From NCBI GenBank assembly GCA_001510135.1, contig LFER01000042.1, positions 1 to 64,000 on the forward strand: 64,000 nucleotides of DNA, written 5' to 3'. The notes under the pieces are model-generated. The model did no database searches. It had not been told where the DNA came from and saw only the letters and a list, made by a program, of their open reading frames with translations. Shown in pieces: positions 18,211 through 27,758 of this stretch; the stretch's first letter is position 1; the number at the start of each line of letters is the position of its first letter. A program made the position numbers and the translations under genes. The DNA comes from Alphaproteobacteria bacterium casp-alpha6 (GTDB lineage Bacteria > Pseudomonadota > Alphaproteobacteria > Rhodobacterales > Rhodobacteraceae).

Positions 18211-18448
18211 GGTTTCAGTTTTGTAAATTGAATAAGCAAAGCGAGAGTGTATAGCTGAACAGATCAGCATCAGGTTTGTGGCACACAAAGTTCATATGGC
18301 CCTAAATGTAATTCGCGTCCTGCCGCGAGAAGACGTTGTTTTTCCCAAAATGTTAACAATTAGAGACCGATTTTCGCTAACTTTTGTCATTTGAAATAAA
18401 GGTCCCAATATTTTCTTGCGCATCGTCAATTTTTAAATAGTATGCGCG

Positions 18449-18533
18449 TCACCTCGGGGTGCCATATTGGCTGAGATGCGCGTTGCGAACCCGTTGAACC
18501 TGAACCGGTTAGGACCGGCGGAGGAAAGGTAAG
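18449..18533 (+). ncRNA. TPP riboswitch (thi box)
   Basis: Thiamine pyrophosphate-sensing leader. The sequence has the conserved elements in order: 'CGGGGTGCC', 'CTGAGATGCG' at 18471-18480, 'GAACCTGAACCGGTTAGGAC' at 18496-18515 and 'CGGCGGAGGAAAGGT' up to 18530. The closing P1 stem forms from ACCT near 18451 and AGGT near 18527. It lies about 50 bases before thiB and should shut down the thiamine-import operon when TPP is plentiful. Confidence 0.97.
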
Positions 18534-18545
18534 GCTACGTGCCAA

Positions 18546-18578
18546 CTCACTCCGTCCGTCGCAATTTTGGAGAGTGAG
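18546..18578 (+). promoter_or_regulatory. SD-sequestering hairpin of the TPP riboswitch
   Basis: CTCACTC at 18546-18552 is perfectly complementary to GAGTGAG at 18572-18578, which is part of the GGAGAGTGAG ribosome-binding region ending two bases before the thiB ATG. There is no U-run after the stem, so the switch most likely controls translation initiation, as is usual for Gram-negative TPP switches. The pairing is seen; the mechanism is inferred. Confidence 0.7.
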
Positions 18579-18580
18579 AA

Positions 18581-19561
18581 ATGAAACACTTCACATTTGC
18601 AGCGGGATTATTGTCGGCCAGTATGGCTTTGGCGGATGCGCCTGTATTGACAGTTTATGCCCCTGATTATTTTGCCTCTGAATGGGGACCAGGACCGTCC
18701 ATTGAGGCGGCTTTTGAAAAAGAATGCAATTGCGATTTGCAGTTTAAAACTGGGGATGTGCTTTCCCGGATAATATTGGAAGGTGCGCGCAGCGAGGCTG
18801 ATGTGGTGATCGGGCTGAATACGGATGTCACCAAAAAGGCGCGTGAAACAGGGCTTTTTGCGGCCCATGGACAGGATAATTCACAACTGACTTTGCCGCT
18901 GACATGGACAGATCAGGTGTTTTTACCTTTCAATTATGGGCATACAGCGTTTGTTTACAACGCAGAGAAGCTCAGAGAAGCCCCCCAATCTTTCGACGCC
19001 TTGATCCATTCAAATGACGAGCTTAAAGTTATCATTCAGGACCCGCGCAGCTCTATTTCGGGGCTGGCACTTGTCCTTTGGGTGAAAGCCGTTTTTGGGG
19101 AAGAGGCGGAAAATGTTTGGGAAAAACTTGCGCCTAAAATTCTGACTGTGACCAAAGGATGGTCTGAAGCCTATGGGCTCTTTACCGAAGGTGAGGCCGA
19201 TATGGTGTTATCCTACACGACTTCCCCTGCCTATCATATTGTTGCCGAGGGGGATTTAACGAAAAAGGCCGCCATATTCCCAGAAGGTCACTATCTCATG
19301 GTGGAACTGGCGGCAAAACTGAAGGGAACGGATAACCCTGAATTGGCAGATGCTTTTTTGGCATTTATCATGACCGACACCTTCCAAAACCTCATTCCAG
19401 AAGAAAACTGGTCGCTGCCGGCTGCCTTGGAAGTATCTGAATGGCCTCAGGCGTTTCAGGAACTGCCATTGCCAGAAAAGGTGCTCTTTTACTCAGAAGA
19501 AGAGGCTGCAACGCTGCGCGGTGTTGCCATAGAAGAATGGCGCCGCGCACTTTCCAAATAA
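18581..19561 (+). CDS. thiB: Thiamine ABC importer, periplasmic binding protein
   Basis: Periplasmic thiamine, thiamine phosphate and TPP-binding protein, 326 residues, with signal peptide 'MKHFTFAAGLLSASMALA' and the mature start 'DAPVLTVYAPDYF'. Family features include 'GDVLSRIILEGARSEADVVI', 'FNYGHTAFVYN' and 'DPRSSISGLALVLWVKAVFG'. It begins at the ATG right after the riboswitch platform, and its end overlaps the thiP gene by 25 bases. The TPP riboswitch upstream confirms the assignment. Confidence 0.95.
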   Translation: MKHFTFAAGLLSASMALADAPVLTVYAPDYFASEWGPGPSIEAAFEKECNCDLQFKTGDVLSRIILEGARSEADVVIGLNTDVTKKARETGLFAAHGQDNSQLTLPLTWTDQVFLPFNYGHTAFVYNAEKLREAPQSFDALIHSNDELKVIIQDPRSSISGLALVLWVKAVFGEEAENVWEKLAPKILTVTKGWSEAYGLFTEGEADMVLSYTTSPAYHIVAEGDLTKKAAIFPEGHYLMVELAAKLKGTDNPELADAFLAFIMTDTFQNLIPEENWSLPAALEVSEWPQAFQELPLPEKVLFYSEEEAATLRGVAIEEWRRALSK

Positions 19562-21051
19562 CGGCAGGCGCTGCAGTTGCGGCGTTTGTCCTATTCCCGC
19601 TCTGGGCCGTTTGGCGTCATTCCGATGCCCTCGCCTCTCTTGGAGAGGCAGAATGGGCCGCGCTTTGGTTTACTTTGAAACAGGCGCTCCTTTCTGCCTT
19701 TCTGTCTGTCTTTTTTGCGCTTCCTCTTGCACGCGCTTTGGCACGGACGCAGTTTTGGGGACGCCAGTTTGTGATCATGGTTCTTGGCGCGCCTTTTATT
19801 CTGCCGGTAATTGTGGCCATTCTTGGGTTGATTGCCGTCTTCGGACAAAATGGGATTTTCAATCTTTTGTGGACAGCATTTGGATTTGAGCGGATTTCAA
19901 TCTATGGGCTGCAAGGGGTCTTGCTGGCACATGTTTTTTTCAACCTACCGCTGGCGACACGGATGCTTTTGTTGGGTTGGACATCCATTCCGAGCGAACG
20001 CATAAGATTGGCACAAAGCCTTGGGTTAACCGCAAGGGGGCGGTTTTGTTGTGTGGAATGGCCAATGTTGGTGCAGGTGGTGCCCTCTGCGTTCGCCGTT
20101 ATTTTTGTAATTTGTCTTTCAAGTTTTGCGGTCGCTTTAACCCTTGGCGGAGGACCGAGGGCAACCACAATTGAGTTGGCAATTTATCAGGCCATTCGAT
20201 TTGAGTTTGATTTTGCAACGGCGGCGATGTTGGGATTTATGCAACTTACAGTGTCTCTTCTGGCCGCCCTTATTGCCGTATTTTTAGGGATGACCAACGG
20301 GTTTGGATTTGGTCTTGATCGGTCATTACCCTGTGTCGCGCGTCCCGCTTTTGAACAGTTTTGGGACGGTATGATTATTACCATCGCTATATTATTTTTG
20401 GCATTACCCCTTGCGATCCTAACGATCACAGGGGCAGCTGGTTTGCTTGAATTGCCACCATCTGTTTGGGTAGCGGCGTTACGCTCTGTATTGATTGCGC
20501 TTGGGGCAGGTGTTTTGTGTCTTATGCTGGCCTTGCCGCTCTGCACGCGCATTGGGGAAGTGATTGGAACCTTGGGCATTGCCGTGTCTCCCCTTGTTTT
20601 GGGGACAGGGATATTTTTGATTGTGAGACCTTATGTGAACCCCTTCGATATTGCTTTAATCGTCACCCTCTGTGTCAATGCGGTGTTGAGCCTGCCATTC
20701 GTACTGCGTGTGTTACGGCCAAATGTGGAACAGACGTCGAAAACCTATCTAAAGCTATCGCAATCGCTTGGGCTGGGGCCTTGGGCCCAGTTTCGATGGG
20801 TGTTCTGGCCCCGTTTGCGCCGGCCTCTTGGGTTTTCTGCGGGGCTTGTTACAGCACTGCCCATGGGGGATCTTGGGGTGATTGCGCTGTTTGGGGATGC
20901 AGAATATGCCACGCTGCCCCTGAAAATATATCAGCTGATGGGGTCATATCGGATGGAACAAGCCGCTTCCGGCGCAGTTTTGCTTTTGAGCCTGAGCCTG
21001 AGCTTATTTTGGATATTTGATCGATGGGGAAGAGGGGATGCTGCACATTAA
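19537..21051 (+). CDS. thiP: Thiamine ABC importer, permease
   Basis: Fused double permease of 504 residues, with about twelve hydrophobic segments in two homologous halves. Each half has an EAA loop ('RIRLAQSLGLTARGRFCCVE' in the first, 'KTYLKLSQSLGLGPWAQFRW' in the second). This is the architecture of ThiP and FbpB. The start at 19537 lies inside the thiB end; the longer frame to 19441 is antisense-like in composition and not credible. The end overlaps thiQ by 14 bases. Same operon and riboswitch as thiB. Confidence 0.93.
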   Translation: MAPRTFQITAGAAVAAFVLFPLWAVWRHSDALASLGEAEWAALWFTLKQALLSAFLSVFFALPLARALARTQFWGRQFVIMVLGAPFILPVIVAILGLIAVFGQNGIFNLLWTAFGFERISIYGLQGVLLAHVFFNLPLATRMLLLGWTSIPSERIRLAQSLGLTARGRFCCVEWPMLVQVVPSAFAVIFVICLSSFAVALTLGGGPRATTIELAIYQAIRFEFDFATAAMLGFMQLTVSLLAALIAVFLGMTNGFGFGLDRSLPCVARPAFEQFWDGMIITIAILFLALPLAILTITGAAGLLELPPSVWVAALRSVLIALGAGVLCLMLALPLCTRIGEVIGTLGIAVSPLVLGTGIFLIVRPYVNPFDIALIVTLCVNAVLSLPFVLRVLRPNVEQTSKTYLKLSQSLGLGPWAQFRWVFWPRLRRPLGFSAGLVTALPMGDLGVIALFGDAEYATLPLKIYQLMGSYRMEQAASGAVLLLSLSLSLFWIFDRWGRGDAAH

Positions 21052-21748
21052 AGAGGTAACGGTCCAAAATGGATCTTTTTCCCTTTCTCTGGACCTTCCA
21101 CAAATGTCATCCGGCATTTATGCGATGATTGGCCCGTCAGGTGGCGGCAAATCAACTGCCTTGGCGTCCATAGCTGGGTTTCAATCCTTGCGTTCAGGTG
21201 CCATTTTCTGGCAGGGAAGGGATATTTCCACCGATGCTCCAGCAAGGCGGCCTGTGGCTATTCTTTTTCAGGACAATAACCTGTTTCCCCATCTGAGTAT
21301 TGAGCGCAATGTCGCTCTCGCGCTAACTCCTCGCAAGCAGTTGACGGTTGAACAAAGGTCCAAAGTCTCGGACGCATTGGACCGTGTCGGTCTTTCAGCC
21401 CATGGCGAAAAAAAACCCGCAGCACTTTCGGGCGGTCAACAAAGCCGTGCTGCTTTGGCACGTATATTATTACAGGACAAACCAATTCTCTTACTTGATG
21501 AACCCTTTTCAGCGCTTGGTCCCGCACTCCGGCAGGATATGCTGGATTTGGTTGCTGAAATTGCTCGGGAACGGCAAACGACAGTGATCATGGTGACCCA
21601 TACGTTATCCGATGCGACGCGTATCGCGAAAGACATCATATTTATAGATCATGGAAAAGCGGATCATCCGGTCGCTACACCCGAACTTTTGGAAAACCCG
21701 CCAGAAGCACTCAGACAGTACTTAGGAAATGACGCGGGCTCTACATAA
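21038..21748 (+). CDS. thiQ: Thiamine ABC importer, ATP-binding protein
   Basis: ATPase of 236 residues that powers the thiamine importer. Walker A 'GPSGGGKSTALASIAG', Q-loop 'VAILFQDNNLFPHLSI' (typical of the ThiQ/Fbp/Pot group), signature 'LSGGQQSRAALARILL', Walker B 'ILLLDEPFSALGP' and H-loop 'MVTHTLSDA'. ATG at 21038 is preceded by GGAAGAGGGG; a TTG seven codons upstream is less likely. Last gene of thiBPQ, converging with metG. No clear terminator is visible in the seven-base gap to the metG stop. Confidence 0.94.
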   Translation: MLHIKEVTVQNGSFSLSLDLPQMSSGIYAMIGPSGGGKSTALASIAGFQSLRSGAIFWQGRDISTDAPARRPVAILFQDNNLFPHLSIERNVALALTPRKQLTVEQRSKVSDALDRVGLSAHGEKKPAALSGGQQSRAALARILLQDKPILLLDEPFSALGPALRQDMLDLVAEIARERQTTVIMVTHTLSDATRIAKDIIFIDHGKADHPVATPELLENPPEALRQYLGNDAGST

Positions 21749-21755
21749 AGGCGTC

Positions 21756-23468
21756 TCAGTCGCGTTTACCGGCAAAGCGCATTTTCCATTCTTCACGCTC
21801 ATCATCAGTGATTTTGCGGAATGTAACTTCTGGAACTTCAAAGGCATGTCCAGCAGGCAGAGCGCCAAGTGCGGCTTTAACATCCTGCGGCCAGCTGGCG
21901 TCTTGTGTCTTCATGGCCGACATCATGGCTGCGGCGGCATCAGGAATAAAGGGTGACGATACCACCGCATAAAACCGGATCAAGTTCAACGCAAGGCGAG
22001 TCTGTGCACCAGACTGTTGCTGGTTTTCTTTGAACGTGCTCCAAGGAGCGGCTGATTGAAGGTATTCGTTGCCGGCAACCCAAATGGCACGCAATTCAGC
22101 TGCGGCTTTGCGCACTTCCATGGACTCCATAAACCCCTCGTAAGCACGCAGTCGATTATCAAGCTCTTTTATGAGCGCCTCTTCTTGATCGCCCCACGCG
22201 CCGCCTTCTGGCACTGTTTCGCCAAATTTTGAACGGCAGAATTTGGTCACGCGGCTCACGAAATTTCCCAGCACATCGGCGAGGTCTTTGTTCGTGTTTG
22301 CCTGAAACAAATCCCAAGTAAATTCCGCATCCGAGCTTTCGGGCGCGTTGCTTAAAAGCCACCAGCGCCAGTAATCTGCGGGAAGGATTTCAAGAGCCTG
22401 ATCCATGAATACCCCGCGCCCGCGCGATGTACTGAATTGGCCTCCATCGTAATTGAGGTAATTAAACGATTTGATGTAGTCGACAAGCTTCCAGGGCTCT
22501 CCGGATCCCAAGATTGTCGCTGGGAAGGACAAGGTGTGAAACGGGACGTTATCTTTGCCCATAAATTGGGTGTAGGTCACGTCCTGCGCCCCTTTATCTG
22601 TGCGCCACCAGCGTTCCCAATCGCTGCCTTTTCCGGCATCCTGCCATTCCTGTGCAGCAGCAATATATTCGATGGGGGCATCAAACCAGACGTAAAAGAC
22701 CTTATCTTCCATGCCAGGCCAAAGTTCGGTACCTTTTCTTACAGGAATACCCCAGTCAAGATCCCGCGTGATCCCCCTGTCCTGAAGCCCATCCCCGTCA
22801 TTAAGCCATTTTTTTGCGATAGAGGTTGTCAGTATTGGCCAATCAGTTTTGCTGTCGATCCATGCTTGCAACTGATCGCGCATCTGGCTCTGGGCCAGAT
22901 AAAGGTGTTTGGTTTCCCGTTCTTCCAGATCTGTCGCACCCGAGATGGTGGAGCGTGGATTAATCAAATCAGTTGGATCAAGCTGTTTGGTGCAATTGTC
23001 GCATTGATCCCCACGTGCGTCTTCGAAACCGCAGTTTGGACAGGTGCCTTCTATGTAACGATCTGGAAGATAACGGCCATCTGTGGGGGAATACATCTGT
23101 TTTTCAGCCACCTCGCGGATCAATCCGGCCTCCGCCAGCCGGCCCGCGAAATGTTGGGTCAATCTATGGTTTTGAGCGCTGGAGGAGCGGCCAAAGTGGT
23201 CAAAGGACAGACGAAATCCCGCTGCAATCTTGGATTGTAGCTCATGCATTTCAGCGCAATATTGTGCAACTGGCTGACCTGCCTTTGCCGCGGCGAGCTC
23301 TGCAGGTGTTCCATGTTCATCTGTGGCACAGAGAAATAAAACCTCATGCCCCCTTGCCCGCTGATAGCGTGCAAATAAATCCGCAGGAAGCTGGCTTCCT
23401 ATCAGATTTCCAAGGTGTTTGATCCCATTTATGTATGGGATTGCAGATGTAATCAGATGCCGGGCCAT
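21756..23468 (-). CDS. metG: Methionyl-tRNA synthetase
   Basis: Class I aminoacyl-tRNA synthetase charging tRNA-Met, 570 residues. It has the HIGH-like 'KHLGN' near residue 17, a Zn knuckle '[17 protein letters not shown]' near residue 142, '[11 protein letters not shown]', and the KMSKS-equivalent 'FSTSRGRG' near residue 330. This is the Zn-bearing MetG group common in alphaproteobacteria, which lacks the C-terminal EMAP-like domain, so the length is normal. Single gene converging with thiQ. Confidence 0.95.
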   Translation of the reverse strand: MARHLITSAIPYINGIKHLGNLIGSQLPADLFARYQRARGHEVLFLCATDEHGTPAELAAAKAGQPVAQYCAEMHELQSKIAAGFRLSFDHFGRSSSAQNHRLTQHFAGRLAEAGLIREVAEKQMYSPTDGRYLPDRYIEGTCPNCGFEDARGDQCDNCTKQLDPTDLINPRSTISGATDLEERETKHLYLAQSQMRDQLQAWIDSKTDWPILTTSIAKKWLNDGDGLQDRGITRDLDWGIPVRKGTELWPGMEDKVFYVWFDAPIEYIAAAQEWQDAGKGSDWERWWRTDKGAQDVTYTQFMGKDNVPFHTLSFPATILGSGEPWKLVDYIKSFNYLNYDGGQFSTSRGRGVFMDQALEILPADYWRWWLLSNAPESSDAEFTWDLFQANTNKDLADVLGNFVSRVTKFCRSKFGETVPEGGAWGDQEEALIKELDNRLRAYEGFMESMEVRKAAAELRAIWVAGNEYLQSAAPWSTFKENQQQSGAQTRLALNLIRFYAVVSSPFIPDAAAAMMSAMKTQDASWPQDVKAALGALPAGHAFEVPEVTFRKITDDEREEWKMRFAGKRD

Positions 23469-23566
23469 GCAAACCGCCTTTTGAAGAATTTGTCTGTCTC
23501 TAGCGCAAGTCGAACTCCGTTGGAAGACCTGCCTGTTCCAAACGCGATGAGGGAAGGTTTAAGCGG

Positions 23567-24790
23567 TTATTTTTCCTCACGGGATCGTTTGAGCAGGCGA
23601 CCAATCGTGAAACTGGTGCGGGGCGAATAAACATAGGGTGTTTTTTCTTGGACTGTTGGACGAACACCCATCCGGTAAAGTCCGTAAATCACAAGGGTCA
23701 CATGCCCCGCACCAATCAGCAGGAACAGCGCGCTTGGCCCGAAAGCTTCGATTAATTCCGACGCTGTATATGGGGCGGCGATCGCACCGATGGCAAAGAA
23801 AAACATAAGTGCCGCAGAAAGTTCGACCCGCTCATCTGAACTTGCAAAGTCATGAGCATGTGCTGCGGCAACCGAATAAATTGGAAACGTTGTTAGGCCA
23901 AAAAAAGCAGCGTTTGTCATGATAATAACTGAATTTGTGCTGGGCATATAGGCAGTCAAAAGACAGCTGAAAATGGCGGCAACAGAGAGCCAAATCAAGA
24001 CCCATCGTCGATCATAACGATCGGCAAGCCAACCGACCGGATATTGCGAAAGCGCCCCGCCCAGAACAAATATAGCGAGGAAAATCGCAATCTGATCAAT
24101 ACTCAGGCCAACTTCAGTTCCATAAATAGGTCCGACCATGCGAAAGGACGCGCTTGACAGGGCTGCAACAACGACACCTGCCGCAGCGAGGGGCGAACGT
24201 TCAATGGCAAGCATCGGCCTGAGCCTTGGAGCTTTGGGTGTTTGGGGCTGTCTGACTTTGGTCAGCGCTATCGGGATAAGTGTTGCACAGCACAACAGCG
24301 CTAGAATGTTGTATGAAACATAGTTTGCCGGACTCAAAACGCTGATCAATAATTGGGCGGCTAGGGATCCGCTGATATCAACGACTCGGTAAATACCCAT
24401 CATGCGCCCGCGGTTTTCGTTTTTCACTTTGGCTTGCAGCCACGCTTCAACGATGGTGTAACAGCCTGCGACGCAAAGCCCTGAGGCCATTCGAAATATA
24501 GCCCATAGGTAGGCATCAATAAAAAGCATATGGGCTAAAATTCCAATGGCTCCCGTTGCCGTAAAGGCCGCAAAAGCGCGCGAATGTCCCACGGTCCCCA
24601 TGAGCCGTGGAGCCCACCAGCAACCGATAAAAAAGCCGATAAAATGGGCAGATCCCAAAAGGCCGATCTGTTCAGTGGTGAAGGACAGTTCAAATCCTGA
24701 CAGCGCATCCAGTGGGCCGAGACCACCATTAGAAAGTTGAAGAAGTACAACAGATAAATAAAGCGCTGCAAAAGATATAATCAGTCTCAT
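23567..24790 (-). CDS. MFS transporter (YcaD-like)
   Basis: Inner-membrane secondary transporter of 407 residues with about twelve hydrophobic segments. Visible features: N-terminal 'LYLSVVLLQLSNGGLGPLDA', 'HFIGFFIGCWWAPRLMGTVG' (the MFS loop between helices 2 and 3), 'GYTIVEAWL'-like region 'GCYTIVEAWLQAKVKNENRG', and 'YPVGWLADRYDRRWVLI'. The pattern fits the YcaD/UMF group of uncertain substrate. No operon partner is evident, and the ImuA-like gene upstream is separated by 80 bases. Confidence 0.85.
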   Translation of the reverse strand: MRLIISFAALYLSVVLLQLSNGGLGPLDALSGFELSFTTEQIGLLGSAHFIGFFIGCWWAPRLMGTVGHSRAFAAFTATGAIGILAHMLFIDAYLWAIFRMASGLCVAGCYTIVEAWLQAKVKNENRGRMMGIYRVVDISGSLAAQLLISVLSPANYVSYNILALLCCATLIPIALTKVRQPQTPKAPRLRPMLAIERSPLAAAGVVVAALSSASFRMVGPIYGTEVGLSIDQIAIFLAIFVLGGALSQYPVGWLADRYDRRWVLIWLSVAAIFSCLLTAYMPSTNSVIIMTNAAFFGLTTFPIYSVAAAHAHDFASSDERVELSAALMFFFAIGAIAAPYTASELIEAFGPSALFLLIGAGHVTLVIYGLYRMGVRPTVQEKTPYVYSPRTSFTIGRLLKRSREEK

Positions 24791-24870
24791 GCTGTGTGTG
24801 TTAGCATTTTCAAATTATGTGACAATGTGGTTTTGGACATTTGATGACGGTTTTGACCTATTCAGCGCCA

Positions 24871-25467
24871 TTATGTGCTGAATTTTAAATATTTTTCTGC
24901 TGTTTGCGTGACGTGCCAGTTTTGTGGTGGATCATGACGGGATTTTTTAAGCGATAGATGCCATGCTGCCCAAAGATCTTGGGTCTTGGGCTGTAGGGTC
25001 CATCTGGTTTCAACGCCCTGCGCACCTCCACTATCGGGGGTTAAGAGCAGCCCAACTGGAGCAGATGTTCCATTCCTGCATCCAGCCTCTGCTGCCAGAT
25101 GCAACCGCCGCACAGGGGTGAGTGCTGGAAAATCTGGTAAATCCGCGATGACACATTCGACGGCACCACTTCGCAAGGCTTCCTCCATGGTCCAAAGAAG
25201 ATCATCTTTGCGCCTTGTGTTGATGAACAAAAACCGCCCCGGATCCAAAAAGGGTTTTATTCCTGACGGGTTCAAAGGATCACTGCCAAAGGGTTGGGAA
25301 ATCCAAAGCACTGCACCGGATGTTTTCGCCGCCAGCATCAGGGCAAAGGCCCGCCGTGCCCGTCCCGCGCATTCATGCACCCGTCCCTTTGTCAGGGCGA
25401 TATTGGCGGACAGCCTGATTTCGCCGTATTTGGTTTTTTGATGTTGGTTCAGTAAAAGCGAGTCCAT
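24871..25467 (-). CDS. ImuA-like protein, SOS controlled
   Basis: 198 residues resembling the ImuA/SulA-like group that cooperates with ImuB and DnaE2 in SOS mutagenesis: 'GRVHECAGRARRAFALMLAA', 'GAVLWISQPFG', 'LDPGRFLFINTRRKDDLLWT', 'EEALRSGAVECVIADLPD', 'LTPVRRLHLAAEAG'. It lacks a normal P-loop. Most such genes lie with imuB and dnaE2, but here neither follows; the next gene is an MFS transporter. A LexA box sits between -35 and -10 just upstream, which strongly supports a damage-response role. No Shine-Dalgarno precedes the ATG and the -10 ends six bases before it, so the transcript is probably leaderless. Confidence 0.7.
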   Translation of the reverse strand: MDSLLLNQHQKTKYGEIRLSANIALTKGRVHECAGRARRAFALMLAAKTSGAVLWISQPFGSDPLNPSGIKPFLDPGRFLFINTRRKDDLLWTMEEALRSGAVECVIADLPDFPALTPVRRLHLAAEAGCRNGTSAPVGLLLTPDSGGAQGVETRWTLQPKTQDLWAAWHLSLKKSRHDPPQNWHVTQTAEKYLKFST

Positions 25468-25473
25468 AAAGAA

Positions 25474-25501
25474 ATTATAAATGTTCTTATTTTGTTCTCA
25501 A
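25474..25501 (-). promoter_or_regulatory. LexA-controlled promoter of the ImuA-like gene
   Basis: On the minus strand: TTGAGA at 25501-25496, a 16-base spacer, then TATAAT at 25479-25474. GTTC-N7-GTTC on the plus strand (25483-25497) is the alphaproteobacterial LexA operator and fills the spacer, an ideal repressor position. The -10 box ends six bases before the ATG, leaving almost no 5' leader. Confidence 0.8.
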
Positions 25502-25628
25502 CATTTTTTTCCAAATGTGCCCACATTAAAGCCAATGCAGGACTTACAAATGCGCGTCCAGGTCGATAGCATGCTCCGAACGGTCAAAAATGCCACGACA
25601 AGAGGTGAAAATTCGCAAGGAGGGTAAA

Positions 25629-26675
25629 ATGCATTACAACGAAATGGGACGCACCGGGGTGAAAGTGTCAAACCTCTGCCTTGGTACAATGACCTTTGGC
25701 ACCCAAACCAGCGAGGCAGAAGGCCATGCGCAAATGGATTTTGCGCTCAGCAATGGGATAAACTTTGTCGATACCGCAGAAATGTACCCTGTAAATCCGA
25801 TCAGCGCTGAAACCATCGGGCGCACAGAGGAAATTCTAGGCACTTGGAATGCCCAAAATCCGTCAAAACGGGCGGATTATATCCTTGCCACCAAACATTC
25901 CGGCGAAGGGATGGCATATGTACGCGATGGAGCGCCAATATCGTCAAAAACAATCGCTCAGACGATCGAAGGCAATCTGCGCAGGCTTCAGACAGATTAC
26001 ATTGATTTGTATCAGTTCCATTGGCCCAATCGCGGATCATACATGTTTCGAAAGAACTGGGACTACGGACCAACGGGTCTAAGGGCTGATGCGGTGCGCG
26101 CCGATATGCTTGATTGCTTGGAGGCTTTGCAGTCCCAAGTAGAGAAAGGCAATATTCGCTACTTTGGGCTTTCAAACGAAAGCGCTTGGGGCACATCGCA
26201 ATGGCTGCGCCTGTCCGAGGATCACGGATTGCCGCGCGTGGCAACGATTCAAAACGAATATTCGCTCTTGTGCCGGCTCTATGACACTGATCTTGGTGAA
26301 CTAAGTGTTGCAGAAGATGTTGGTTTGATCGCCTTTTCCCCTCTGGCTGTCGGGCTTTTGACGGGAAAGTATCAAAATGGTGCAGCGCCAGAAGGGTCGC
26401 GGAAATCTATTGGAGCTGACCTAGGCGGGCGGGTGACAGAGCGGGTTTGGCCCGCTGTGGATGCCTATCTAGAGATCGCACGAAAACACGGTTTGGATCC
26501 GGTCCACATGGCACTTGCTTGGTGCGTTACACGGCCCTTCATGTGTTCGGCGATCTTTGGCGCCACCACACAATCTCAGTTGGAACATTCCCTAAAGGCA
26601 TCCGACGTGACGCTTTCGCAAGAATGCCTAGAGGACATTTCTCGGGCGCACAAAGCGCACCCGATGCCGTACTGA
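25629..26675 (+). CDS. Aldo/keto reductase, Tas-like
   Basis: NADP(H)-dependent reductase of the aldo/keto reductase TIM-barrel superfamily, 348 residues. The N-terminus 'MHYNEMGRTGVKVSNLCLGT', 'MTFGTQTSEAEGHAQMD' and 'NFVDTAEMYPVNP' match E. coli Tas closely. The catalytic tetrad Asp ('FVDTAEMY', with Tyr), Lys ('ILATKHSGE') and His ('LYQFHWPNR') is present. AAGGAGG six bases upstream fixes the ATG at 25629; a longer frame from 25590 is not needed. Physiological substrate unknown. Divergent from the ImuA-like gene, with 160 bases between them. Confidence 0.9.
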   Translation: MHYNEMGRTGVKVSNLCLGTMTFGTQTSEAEGHAQMDFALSNGINFVDTAEMYPVNPISAETIGRTEEILGTWNAQNPSKRADYILATKHSGEGMAYVRDGAPISSKTIAQTIEGNLRRLQTDYIDLYQFHWPNRGSYMFRKNWDYGPTGLRADAVRADMLDCLEALQSQVEKGNIRYFGLSNESAWGTSQWLRLSEDHGLPRVATIQNEYSLLCRLYDTDLGELSVAEDVGLIAFSPLAVGLLTGKYQNGAAPEGSRKSIGADLGGRVTERVWPAVDAYLEIARKHGLDPVHMALAWCVTRPFMCSAIFGATTQSQLEHSLKASDVTLSQECLEDISRAHKAHPMPY

Positions 26676-26699
26676 TCCAATAATAACGGAAACTCAGCC

Positions 26700-27758
26700 C
26701 TAGGGGTCTGTTTGTGGATCGGAACTGTTGCCGAATAAATACAATCCAAAACGCGGCATATTGCGCGTTTTGGCCCACTGACAAATGGTCAAATAGCTGA
26801 TCACAAAAATGCTGGCCAAGAACACCGTTGCGAAAAACGCCAATTGTTTTTCCGTCAAAAGAATAATGCCGAGCGTGCAGGTGAGAACAACGAATGGCCA
26901 AATCGCAACTGAACCCAATGGGTTTGCATGCGCGAGCGGCAGTTTTTTACCTGAAAAGATCATGAAGCTGCGCATCAAAAGTTGGTGAAAATGCATTTTG
27001 TCCGGCAAACCCGTCGGCTTTCCGTTGTGCAACCGCCGAGAGATGGCAAACAGTGTGTCTGCGACTCGCCAGAATATGATCAAGAGCAGCGCCCAAGCCG
27101 AAATTTCAGGTTCACGATGCAGCAATAAAATTGCGTTCCAAGCGATCACATGTCCAAAGCAATAAGCCCCTGCGTCCCCAAGAAATACCTGTCCCTTTGG
27201 AAAGTTGAATAACATGAAAGCAAAACAACTAACGCAGACAAGAATGTTCAGCATAAAAAGATCACTGTGACCATAGCGCGCTGCAACAATTCCAAAAGAA
27301 ACCATGGCCGAAAGCATAATGAATGCAGACAATCCATTCACACCGTCGATGAGGTTCATCGCATGGGTGAGACCTGCCGAGGCAAACATCGTAAACAGGA
27401 TGGCAAAAATTGAAACTTGGAAGATTGGGTCAACCATCGGGATATCGAGCCGTTCGATCGAAATACCAAAAATACTTATCGCAATCAAAGAGCAGACCGC
27501 AGCCACGAACAGCCTTGTTAGAGGTTGGGTGCCTTCACCCTTTTTGACGTCCTCCATCAATCCTACGACAAAAAGAGGAATAGCTGACAACATGATCAAA
27601 TTCATGGTTTCATTGTCTGAAAGATAACAGGCAAGCGCTAGGGAGAAAAATATTGCTACGCCACCTGTGCGGGGTGTTGGGCTTTTTGTTGCTGATTGCA
27701 CAGCATTTAAATGTCGATCTAAATTGATTGTCAAAAAAGATCGGTATCGGTGGATCAA
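26700..27758 (-). CDS. WecA/MraY-type glycosylphosphotransferase, short N-terminus
   Basis: Polyprenyl-phosphate glycosyl-1-phosphate transferase of the inner membrane, starting lipid-linked glycan synthesis. About nine hydrophobic segments. Conserved cytoplasmic motifs: 'PTPRTGGVAIFFSL', 'GLMEDVKKG', 'AMNLIDGVNGLSAF', 'VFLGDAGAYCFG' (catalytic Asp region) and 'PDKMHFHQLLMR'. The frame begins at a TTG, and a TAG lies six codons upstream. The first membrane helix usual in the family is absent: only 'IATALGL' after the TAG resembles its end. The gene may be slightly truncated or start unusually. The glycosyltransferase at 30423-31256 may act in the same surface-glycan pathway. Confidence 0.8.
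   Translation of the reverse strand: MIHRYRSFLTINLDRHLNAVQSATKSPTPRTGGVAIFFSLALACYLSDNETMNLIMLSAIPLFVVGLMEDVKKGEGTQPLTRLFVAAVCSLIAISIFGISIERLDIPMVDPIFQVSIFAILFTMFASAGLTHAMNLIDGVNGLSAFIMLSAMVSFGIVAARYGHSDLFMLNILVCVSCFAFMLFNFPKGQVFLGDAGAYCFGHVIAWNAILLLHREPEISAWALLLIIFWRVADTLFAISRRLHNGKPTGLPDKMHFHQLLMRSFMIFSGKKLPLAHANPLGSVAIWPFVVLTCTLGIILLTEKQLAFFATVFLASIFVISYLTICQWAKTRNMPRFGLYLFGNSSDPQTDP

Noticed and set aside
22437..23240. Long plus-strand frame of 267 codons inside metG
   Set aside because: Fully antisense to a well-supported synthetase gene; composition is that of a shadow frame.
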